A stretch of 64,000 nucleotides of DNA from Haematobia irritans. Taxonomy: Eukaryota; Arthropoda; Insecta; Diptera; Muscidae. Below, piece after piece: positions 13,701 to 25,700 of this stretch; position 1 is the stretch's first letter; every line of letters starts with the position of its first letter. The stretch is taken from NCBI RefSeq assembly GCF_050003625.1, contig NC_134399.1, positions 151,832,473-151,896,472 of the forward strand, written 5' to 3'. Under the pieces are notes generated by a model that worked only from the letters and a program-made list of their open reading frames with translations, was not told where the DNA came from and searched no databases. Position numbers and translations under genes: made by a program.

Positions 13701-16700
13701 ATTCTTTACAAACACCGACATTCCGTCCGGAATAACTGATAGTCTGTAAAGCGCATTAGTTCAAAGATATATGACTATGTAGCTTTATATTTAAGATAAA
13801 TAAAATTAAAATACAGATTTCATTTATCGAATTTTCATTCTCTTTTCGCGGTATTAATAAAGCTATTCACGTACAAACAAATCCAAATTATAATGGGTAC
13901 TTCAAAGTAAAAATTCTTAATTAAAAAAAAAACTTTAAACCAAAGATGCTAAACCCTCAAAATATATGGTAAGCCTTAGCCTATATTTGGAGCGTATTTA
14001 CCTTAAATCTAAAGATTCAATATTTCAGTTAAATTAAGGGCGATTTCTTTCAATCAAAAATGAGTTTCTTTACATTAAGGAAATTTTGTTTTAGTTCAAA
14101 GATATAGAACTTTAATGAAGGGACACAAAATTTCCAAAATTTGTGTCCTAAATTAAAAAAAAAAAATTATAAACATTATTTAATTAAAATTTCATAATAT
14201 TAAAGAAATTCGTCCTTAATATTGTGTAAATTGCGCATCCTAAAATTTCGTTTGCGTAATCTTTAATATCACGTAAATAGTTTTTTCAGTGAATGCAAAG
14301 AAATTAACCTGTTTTAAGTTAATTAAGTTTTCATGAATTTATACTTATCAAAAATCTCAAAAATATGTTCTGTTCCTAGCTGCATTTGAGTTCATTTCTG
14401 AATACATAAACTATAATGCAAATGTACTGCAAATGTTCAATTTCCTAACACTTTCAACTAACATCAACTACATACTCATTTATACTAAAATCGTTTTAAC
14501 TAACAAATCATAGGAAAATATTTCCATAGAGTTTTCATTGTTTTTCAGAAATCCCTAATATATCATATATCATGTCATCGAATCAGAAAAAAAAATACTC
14601 AACATAGACCAAAGAATGTGAAACATTTTTTGTGGGGTTATAATACTTTCTCGTGCCCTCCATATATCCTTTTTCTATTTTTTTCAGCAATAGTGGCATT
14701 TATAACTTGTTATCTATGAGATTTTCATTTCTTTTTGTCCTCTTTTTTCGTTTCTTTCTCTCATTTCTAGTTCGCACACAAATCATTCAGCCACCAGTTG
14801 ACACGACTGTTCTATTGGGCCTTACCGCATCGTTGCAGTGTAAAGTCTCTAGTGATCCAACTGTGCCCTACAATATCGATTGGTATCGTGAAGGTCATCC
14901 AACGGCCATTAGTAATTCACAGCGTATTGGTGTACAATCCGATGGTACATTAGAGATACAAGCGGTACGAGCATCTGATGTTGGCACCTATGCCTGTGTT
15001 GTAACCTCACCTGGTGGCAATGAGACGCGTTCGGCACATCTAAGTGTCATTGAACTACCATTTCCACCATCGAACGTCAAGGCAACACGTTTGGATGGAG
15101 CCCACCAGCGGGCCATTAACGTATCCTGGACACCAGGTTTCGATGGCAATAGTCCAATATCGAAGTTTATTATACAGAGGCGTGAAGTATCTGAATTAGG
15201 TAAGTTACATTTTTTATGGGTTTCTTTTTTTTGTCTGCTAGCTTATATGTGGATTTTGTTTTTTGGGATTCGCATGAGTGTTTGTGTAAATTGTTGTTGG
15301 TTTCTTTTATCTCTTATTATGGTTTGTTAAAGGATATATCTATTTTTTATTGTTTTTTCCGTTGTTTTTTGGGAGTGTCCTTCGTTGTTTTATGGTATTA
15401 TTTTAATGTTTTGCACGGAATGCAAACATAAACGATTTTTTATCGCCATTACAATGAAAATATTCATACGAGGCTTTGTTTTTCAAATCGCAAACATTAT
15501 TGGATGGTATGTAAAGCCAAATGTATAACGAGAAATAATGCTTATCTATGTTATTTAAAACATCCACATGAAATGTAGGTGAAGTAATCTTCATTGCCTT
15601 TGGCTATCAAAGTTTTGAAAAACGTGAACAATGTTTTACATATCGACCATCCTCGATTACACATGTACGAAGTTTAAAAAAATAAAAAAAGAAAACATAA
15701 AAAATTAACTGACATTTAAATGTTTGTCTTACCACACAATATGACTGACCAAACTAGCACAGTATAGGAAAGCTAGAAATTTGACAAAATTTTCTTTCTA
15801 TGCTTAATTTTGTCAAATATTTTTCAAATTATTCTTTCTATAAGATTTCCCAAATTCTTGTTCTATAGAACATTGTGTCCAAAAATTTATTTCTGGAGAA
15901 TTATGTCCACAATTTTATTTCTATAGAAAATTTTGTCAAAATTTTATGTCTATAAAAAATGTTGTCAATATTGTATTTCTATAAAAAATTTTGCCAAAAT
16001 TCTATTTCTATAAAAATTTGTAAATATTTTATTTCTGTAAAAAAGTTTTATTTCTATAGAAAATTTTATCAAAATTTTATTTCTATAGAAAATTTTGTCA
16101 AAATTTTATTTCTCTAGAAAATTTTGTCAAAATTTTATTTCTATAGAAAATTTTGTCAAAATTTTATTTCTATAGAAAAATTTTTCAAAATTTTATTTCT
16201 ATAGAAAAGTTTGTCAAAATTTTGTTTTTATAGAAAATTTTGCCCAAATTTTTATTTCCATAGAATAATTTGTCCAAATTTTTATTTCTATAGAAAATTT
16301 TGTCAAAATTTTATTTCTTTGGAAAATTTTGTTAATTTCTATCGAAAATTTTGTCAAAATTTAATTTCTATCGAAAATTTTGTGAAAATTTTATTTTTAT
16401 AGAAATTTATTTTTTTTTACATTTTATTTCTATAGAAAATTTTCTCCAAATTTTTATTTCTATAGAAATTTTGTCCAAATTTTTAGTTCTATAGAAAATT
16501 TTGCCAACATTTTATTTCTATAGAAAATGTTGTCCAAATTTTTAGTTCTATAGAAAATTTTATTTCTATAGAAAATTTTGTCAAAATTTTATTTCTATAG
16601 AAAATTTTGTTAAAATTTTATTTCTATAGAAAATTTAGTTAAAATTTTATTTCTATAGAAAAGTTTGTCAAAATCTTATTTGTAAGAAAATTTTGTCAAA

Positions 16701-19700
16701 ATTGTATTTCTATAGAAAATTTTGTCAAAATTTTATTTCTATAGAAAATTTTGTAAAAATTTTATTTCTATAGAAAATTTTGTAAAATTTTATTTCTATA
16801 GAAAATTTTGTAAAATTTTATTTCTTTGGAAAATTTTGTCAAAATTTAATTTCTATCGAAAATTTTGTCAAAATTTTATTTTTATAGAAATGTATTTTTT
16901 TTTAATTTTATTTCTATAGAAAATTTTGTCCAAATTTTTATTTCTATAGAAATTTTGTCCAAATTTTTAGTTCTATAGAAAATTTTGCCAACATTTTATT
17001 TCTATAGAAAGTGTTGTCCAAATTTTTAGTTCTATAGAAAATTTTATTTCTATAGAAAATTTTGTCAAAATTTTATTTCTATAGAAAATTTTGTTAAAAT
17101 TTTATTTCTATAGAAAATTTAGTTAAAATTTTATTTCTATAGAAAATTTAGTTAAAATTTTATTTCTATAGAAAAGTTTGTCAAAATCTTATTTGTAAGA
17201 AAATTTTGTCAAAATTGTATTTCTATAGAAAATTTTGTAAAATTTTATTTCTTTGGAAAATTTTGTCAAAATTTAATTTCTATCGAAAATTTTGTCAAAA
17301 TTTTATTTTTAGAGAAATTTATTTTTTTTTAATTTTATTTCTATAGAAAATTTTGTCCAAATTTTTATTTCTATAGAAATTTTGTCCAAATTTTTAGTTC
17401 TATAGAAAATTTTGCCAAAATTTTATTTCTATAGAAAATGTTGTCCAAATTTTTAGTTCTATAGAAAATTTTACCAAAATTTTATTTCTATGGAAAATTT
17501 TGTCAAAATTTTATTTCTATAGAAAATTTTGTTAATATTTTATTTCTATAGAAAATTTAGTTAAAATTTTATTTCTATGGAAAAGTTTGTCAAAATCTTA
17601 TTTCTAAGAAAATTTTTTCAAAATTGTATTTCTATTGGCAATTTTGTCAAAATTTTATTTCTATAGAAAATTTTGTAAAAATTTTACTTCTATAGAAAAT
17701 TTTGTAAAAATGTTATTTCTATAGAAATTTTTGTAAAAAGTTTAATTCTATTTTTTTTTCAAAATTTTATGTCTATAAAAAATTTTGTCAACGTTTTATT
17801 TTTATAGAAATTTTTTTTCAACATTTTATTTCTGTAGAAAATTTTGTCAAAATTTTATTTCTATAGAAAATTTTGTCAAAATTTTATTTCTATAGAAAAT
17901 TTTGTCAAAATTTTATTTCTATAGAAAATTTTGTCAAAATTTTATTTCTATAGAAGATTTTGTCAAAATTTTATTTCTTTGTAAAATGTTGTCCAAATTT
18001 TTATTTCTATAGAACATTTTGTCCAAATTTTTATTTCTATAGAAAATTTTGTCCAAATTTTTATTTCCGTAGAAAATGTTGCCAAAATTTTGTTTTTAGA
18101 GAAAATTTTGTCCAAATTGTTATTTCTATAGAAAATTTTTTCAAAATTTTATTTCTATGGAAAATTTTGACCAATTTTTTATTTCTATAGAAAATTTTGT
18201 CAAAATTTTGTTTTTATAGAAAAGTTTGTCAAAATTTCATTTCTATAGAAAAGTTTGTTAAAATTTTATTTCTATAGAAAAGTTTGTCAAAATTTTATTC
18301 CTACAGAAAATTTTGTCAAAATTTAATTCTATAGAAAATTTTGCCAAAATTTTATTTCTATAGAAAAATTTTTCAAAATTTTATTTCTATAGAAAATTTT
18401 GTCAACATTTTATTTCTGTAGAAAATTTTGTCAAAATTTTATTTCTATAGAAAATTTTGTCAAAATTTTATTTCTATAGAAAAATTTGTCAAAATTTTAT
18501 TTCTATAGAAAATTTTGTCAAATTTCAAATTTTTATTTCTATAGAAAATTTTGTCAAAATTTTATTTCTATAGAAAATTTTGTCAAATTTCAAATTTTTA
18601 TTTCTTTAGAAAATTTTGTCCAAATTTTTATTTCTTTAGAAAATTTTGTCCAAAATTTTATTTCTATAGAAAATTTTGTCAATATTTTACTACTATAAAA
18701 GATTTTATCAATTTTTTTTCTATATAAGATTTTATCAAAATTTTATTTATATAGAAAATTTTGTTAATATTTTATTTCTATAGAAGATTTTATCAACATT
18801 TTATTTCTATAGAAAATGTTGTCAATATTTTATTTCTATAGAAATTTTTTTCATTCTATGGGAAATTTTTAAAATTAGAATCTTTTTTGTGTTTCAAAAT
18901 GTTTCTTTCTCAAACAAAGAGTAAGCAATATCATAGCTACCATATTGTTTTATCCAAAAGATGTAAGCTGTGTTAAGCATGCAATTTATGAATATTTTCA
19001 CGGTAAATGACAAAGTTTATTCAAAAAAAAGTATTTTTCTCTCAGCAAAAAAACAAGAAAAACTTTTTAAAGTTTGTAATCTAGAGACAATAAGCAAAAA
19101 GATATATATTTTTATTATTAGGGTTTAAAACAAAAGATGTGAGCAATGTTCGACCGAATAATACTACTCGTCTTGTATCATTCACGCGAAAGGAAAAAAC
19201 AAAAGGAATAGACGATGTATTAGTTAAGACGACCTGTAGGCATAAGCGTAGGAAGGCCTCTGGGGAGGGGGCTTAGACCCCCCCAGAAAAATTTTAGCCC
19301 CCCCCAGAATTTGAAACTCTATTTATGATTTTCCATTTTTCAATAAATGTCAATAGTTTTTTTTTTAATTTTTATAACAATTAAACAAGTATATACAATC
19401 GCACAAAGTTCCGCTAAAGACTTTCATGAACAATCGAATTACTTGGGTTGTGGTAGCATTCTTTCATAAATTAATATCTTAATAATGCTGCGAAAAAGCG
19501 TCGCCAAAAAAGCAGTGAAAATGTTCTTTTTGGGTCTAGAAGTGGTGCAAAATTGGCGGAGAAGCAATGAATGTAATATGAGCTTGTCATAGGACAAATG
19601 TCCACCGTTTCAACAGCCGTTGAATTTGCATCACTTCTTAAGGTGAGATCCGAATTCAGTGTTTTGAATGTGAATTAAAAAATTTTGTGATATTTTCGCA

Positions 19701-22700
19701 AATAAATAATTTTTATATTTTTTTATGATTTTTAACGCATTCTGACGCTTGTTTGAAACGTTTTTCCTCGAAAAATTTCCAAAATTATCAATTTTTCTAT
19801 AATGGATTTAGCAGTTTTGTGTCAAATTTGAATAATTTGTACCAATTTGTTTATTCTTACTCTTTTTTTTAAACTATTTGAAAAAAAAGAAACAAAAAAT
19901 TACACATTAAAATATGAAAAAAAATGAAGTAAAAAAACTTCCTGTGTAGTTAAAATAATTGAGGACATTTTTGGAAGTACTTTTAAAGTTGTGCCTTTAG
20001 AACAACTCACAATTTTTTTGCTGGGAAAAGTGTGGTTGCTTTAGTTTAGTTGCTTTATTATAAATTAATTGTCGAGTTATTTTGATGTCTAATTTTTTAT
20101 TCACTTTTATGAAATAAAACATTATTTGAACCTATAAGTTCATCTATAAATTTTTGCCAAGGGGGGCTATAGCCCCCCCTAGGAAAATGGTCTAGCTACG
20201 CTAATGCCTGTAGGTAGCTAAAGCAAATGACTTCTTTTTATTATAAGCAAAACAGTAGTTACTTCCACATATAGAAGTAGTTATGGCTATACTTTTTTTT
20301 ATAATTCATGGCAAATATCCTAGACAATATTTTGTAAAGTATCATTATTTCAAAAAAAAATAATTTCATTATAACTAGTATCAAGCCGAACATTAAATAT
20401 TTACCTTTCATTTGCATAAGACTTTGGTTTCTTCGGTCGAACTCTAGCTCTTCCTTACTCTTTCGCTGAGACATTTGTTTTTGCATTGTTAAGATGTTTC
20501 CAAACAAAAATGCATAAACACTGAGGGCAACAATAAAACACTATAATCGCACCATGTCAACAATAACTAAAAATACAAAAGTTGCTACAAGAAATGATGT
20601 TATTTTTGAATGTTTTTTTTTTTCTTCTTTTTTCTTGCATTTCTATACGTGTATTGTGTGTGCGTCTGTTTCATTGTCTGTTTATAACTTTGGCTTTCGA
20701 ACAAAAACAACAACAACAATTCATATACGAATTTCACGTACACCTAACAACAACAAATATAACTACTACTACTACAACTATTATAAATTATTGCAAACAC
20801 CAATCAACACATGGAAACGGATGTGCTGCCTCCGGTTATTCAACTTGAATCCACTAAATCACCACCCTCACCACGCCTACTATATACCCACCAAAACCAT
20901 TATTCACATTTCACATTTGAACCGAAAAAATGACAAACAATAACCACCACCCTCATCCATCAACACTACTGCAATGCAATCATCAACAATCATCAATATC
21001 ACTATCAATCACTATTGGATATGGGGTTCCGTTTGCCTTGCTTTGCCTTTCCCTTGGAAAATCTAAAACAATGAATTAAAAACAAATATTTTTTAATCTA
21101 CTTTTCATTGTTTCCGATTTGTATATTCGCTGGTTCTTGATAACCATTGAAATTGTTTTTATTGATTTCCGTTTCCGTTTGATTGAACTTTATTTACTGT
21201 TCTCTTCAATCTTCGTTTGGGATATATTTTGTTTTTCTAAATGTTGTGATGCACTCTCTATTTTAAAAAAAAAAATCAAAACAATTTCATGATTTTTCTT
21301 TTGCTTATCAACAAAAAAATTTAAAAATCTTTTATTTACACTTGCACTCTGGTTACATACTTAAAAACCTTGGGTTTTTTATTTTTTCACTTGAACTACC
21401 CTTTTTTTCAATCTATCTACCTTGGACTTGTCATTCATTCCTATCCCTTATACCCCTGCACATATCATTTTATTTATGTATGTCTCAAACCATTAACACC
21501 ATTAGAAAAATTCGTAGGTCCTGTACCAGATCCTTTTCTCAATTGGATAACCGAGCTCAGCAATGTCTCTGCGGAAAATCGTTGGATTCTATTGGAAAAT
21601 CTTAAAGCAGCAACTGTCTATCAATTTCGCGTTAGTGCTGTTAATCAAGTGGGTGAAGGTTCACCATCGGAACCGAGTAATATAGTGGAATTACCACAAG
21701 AAGGTAAGTGTAATTTAAATTTCTATCTATGTTTAAAAATCGATTTAGTATGATTTTGTTAGTACTTGCTCAATATTTTGTAATTTCCGTTTTTAATTTA
21801 TTGGCTTTATTGAAATTTCGTGTATTTTGTTTTTATTTAATTACGTTGTAAATTTTAAATCAAATGAATAGTTTTTGAAAACAAATAGCATCTTTTTTAA
21901 ATGTTTTTTATTTCAAATTTTTGTGAGATTTTTTTAATTGAGTATTTTTGAGGACGAAAGCGTCCTACTTTGGGGACAAAATCCAGAAAAATAATGGCAA
22001 CACTGTTCGTACGGAAAAACTGATAGTATGTGTGGCACATAAGTGCCACAAACATAACACCAGGGTTATAACACAAGGATGGTAAATAGCAATAGCAAAA
22101 CTGTATTGTACCGCTTCGAGAAAGTATTTTTTTAAGCTAAATAATGAATTATTGTGAATTATGTTGTAATTCATATTCTGAATGAAGAGCTTTTTTTGTG
22201 AGTAACGAAATTTTAGAGAAATAAAGTTTTCTTTTGGAGCTAACAAATTTTCGTTGAAAGCAAATAAAAAATATTAAAGGCAATTGTTGCATCGTTTGTC
22301 ACAGATTCGGGTTTATTTGCTCTTACACACCCAGAGAAGGAATATCATCACCTCAAATATGTTTCAAGAGCAAAATATTATTTTTCGATGGTGACCATGT
22401 AACATGTTCGCTGCAACCATGTTATTTTCTCGGAAATTATGTATCTTTTTTCGGAAAGCAAGTTATGTTTGGCGAGAAAACAGCATTTTTGCGGCAAACA
22501 TGTTACATGGTCACCATCCAAAAATATCATTTTGCTCTTGAAACATGTTTGAGGTGATCATATTCCTTCTCTGAGGGCAGAACCTAATTTACATTAAATA
22601 GGAATTTCGTCCGGGAAGAAAGTATTTTTTTTTTTGTGTAGTTTGCTGAGGTGAGCCTGTGTGAATATAACTAGTGAAAAAGGCGCAAAATTGGACCGAA

Positions 22701-25700
22701 TTACTTAGTTATACCAAGAGAGAAGTTCACCAATGTGGTATCACAATGGACTGAATAGTGTAAGTGAGCCTGATACATCGAGCTGCCACTTAACCTAACC
22801 TAGTTATACCAAATTTCATTAAGATTGAAACCAAAATCTTATCGATACCTTGAAAACGAAAAGTAAGTGGTACTATGGGCATTCAAGGCTATGCCCACTA
22901 AGTTGATGATGGTCCTATCAAGCAATCTGTGACGTAGGTGCTGTACGTATAATATTTTCTATTAGAGTTGAGAGAAATGTCCTAATTGACTGCTTGGGTA
23001 AAGATTTTAACAAGCTTTCACCACTTGACACCATTTTATATTGTCCTTACACTGAGAAAATGGACACCAAAGCCAATTTTGGTATTGGGCTGAAACTGGG
23101 TTGAACCAATGACCGATTCTATACTTGGAAGGCATTCACATATATGAACCATGATTGCTTTCCTATTTTGGGAGTTTAGATATTTTGGATTTTGAAATTT
23201 GAAGCTGATTCTAATCCGTCGTTAATGCCTGTACCTTACTTTTTACTTATTTACTTTGGCGTAAAATGAATTCTAATATCACAAAGCAAAATTCATAGTC
23301 TTTTGTTGAAAGTGTTATATTTTTTAAATTAATTTTCATCTGTTCGGATTTGCAAAACAAAAAACAATATTTTATTTACAAAAGACCAATTTTTTTTAAA
23401 TATTTATTTTCTTATAAAAATAATTCTTATATGATTTTGTAATATAAAAGCTTTGCTGATTTTTTTGTATGTGTTTTAAAATATTTTGCACATTTTCAAA
23501 CATTTTCGGACTTTTCTTTAAGAATATCCATGCATAAAATGTTGTTTAAATCCCTTACTAATGCTAAAAATTAAACAAAATTTCTCTTTACCTTTCATCG
23601 CAATCACTGATCATAAATTGTAGAATTACCGCTACATCGAGGTATATATTTGTAAACAGATAATTAAATAGATTTTAAAACTAAAAAACAAAAAATTTCT
23701 TATTTTAATAAATGCTTTCTTTGTCCAATCTATAGCTCCTTCGGGACCCCCAGTAGGTTTTGTTGGCTCAGCAAGATCACAATCGGAAATTATTACACAG
23801 TGGCAACCGCCCTTGGAAGAACATCGAAATGGACAAATTCTAGGCTATATCATTCGATATCGTCTCTATGGTTATAATAATGTCCCTTGGATGTATCAGA
23901 ATATAACAAATGAGGCACAAAGAAATTATCTAATACAAGAGTTGATAACCTGGAAGGATTATGTGGTACAAATTGCAGCATACAACAATATGGGAGTTGG
24001 TGTTTACAATGAGGGAGCTAAAATTAAAACCAAAGAAGGAGTACCCGAAGCTCCACCGACTAATGTCAAAGTGAAAGCCATCAATTCCACGGCTGTTAGG
24101 GTTACTTGGACACCACCAAATCCCCAACAGATTAATGGTATAAATCAAGGTTATAAAATCCAAGCATGGCGTACACAAATGATTGATGGTGAAGAGCGAG
24201 AGATAGAAGAGAAAATGATGACATTACCACCAAGTCTATTAGATCCATTGGCCGAACAATCAGCCATTCTTTCTGGATTGGATAAATTTCAGGATTATAA
24301 TATAACAGTATTATGTTTCACCGATCCTGGTGATGGTGTTCGCAGCTATCGTATACCAGTAAAAACCAAAGAAGATGTACCCGATGAAATCACCGCTCTG
24401 CATTTTGATGACGTTTCCGATCGTTCAGTGACCGTTTTGTGGGCTCCTCCTAAAAATATTAATGGCATCCTAACCGGATATACAGTACGTCATCAGGTTA
24501 AGGACCGCCCGGAGACTATGAGATCTGTGAACTTAACCGCTGATGATACCCAATTGGTGGTTAACCAGCTACAAGCTACCACACATTATTGGTTCGAAAT
24601 TAGAGCTTGGACCAGAGTTGGAGGAGGACCTCCCAAAACGGCTACTATACAATCGGGCGTTGAACCTGTACTACCACATCCCCCCACCAGTTTGGCTTTA
24701 TCGAATATTGAAGCCTTTTCTGTGGTTTTACAATTTACACCAGGCTTTGATGGCAACTCTTCTATAACCAAATGGAAGGTGGAAGCTCAAACTGCTCGCA
24801 ATTTGACATGGTTTGTGGTATGTGAAATATCCGATCCTGATGCAGAGACTTTAACCGTTACGGGTCTTACACCCTTCACTCAATATCGCCTACGACTTAG
24901 TGCCACAAATGTTGTGGGTACATCAAAGCCCTCAGAACCCACAAAAGACTTTCAAACCATACAGGCCAGACCTATGCATCCTCCATTCAATGTCACAGTT
25001 CGTGCTATGTCTGCAACACAATTACGTGTTCGATGGATTCCTCTACAGCAGACCGAATGGTATGGTAATCCTCGAGGCTATAACATTACCTACAAACAAA
25101 TCGAAAGTGAAAATCGCATAATGCCCAAGAGTGTGCTCATTGAAGATCACACCGCTAATTCTCATGTTTTGGAGAATCTTGAAGAATGGACTGTATATGA
25201 AATCTCGATGACTGCCTGTAATGATGTGGGCCAATCACGTACCAGTGCCTCGGCTGTTGAGAGAACTAGAGAAGCAGTGCCCTCATACGGCCCCTTGGAT
25301 GTACAAGCCAATGCCACTTCATCCACCACCATTGTTGTTAAATGGGGTGAAGTACCGAAACAGCATCGCAATGGCCAAATAGATGGCTACAAGGTCTTTT
25401 ATGCAGCCACCAACCGTGGCGGTCAGGTTCTTCACAAAACCATTTCGAATAACAGCTCTTTTACAACAACTCTGACCGAGCTAAAGAAATTCGTTATCTA
25501 TCACATCCAAGTATTGGCTTTCACTCGCCTTGGAGATGGTGCTTTAAGTACTCCACCTGTACGGGTACAGACATTCGATGACACTCCGGGTGCCCCTTCA
25601 AATGTTAGTTTTCCAGATGTTTCGTTTTCCACAGCACGTATTATATGGGATGTACCAGAGGATCCCAATGGTGAGATATTGGCATATCAAGTAACCTATT

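Noticed and set aside
14653..15330. 225-residue single frame
   Set aside because: Extends an sdk exon into both introns; splice sites at 14771 and 15199 define the real coding part.
16211..18698. Several open frames with repeating FYRKFCQNFISIENF peptides
   Set aside because: Translations of the 29-bp repeat; no start context, present on both strands of other arrays.
15780..18860. CRISPR-like array of regular repeats
   Set aside because: No unique spacers; contiguous degenerate 29-bp units in a eukaryotic intron.
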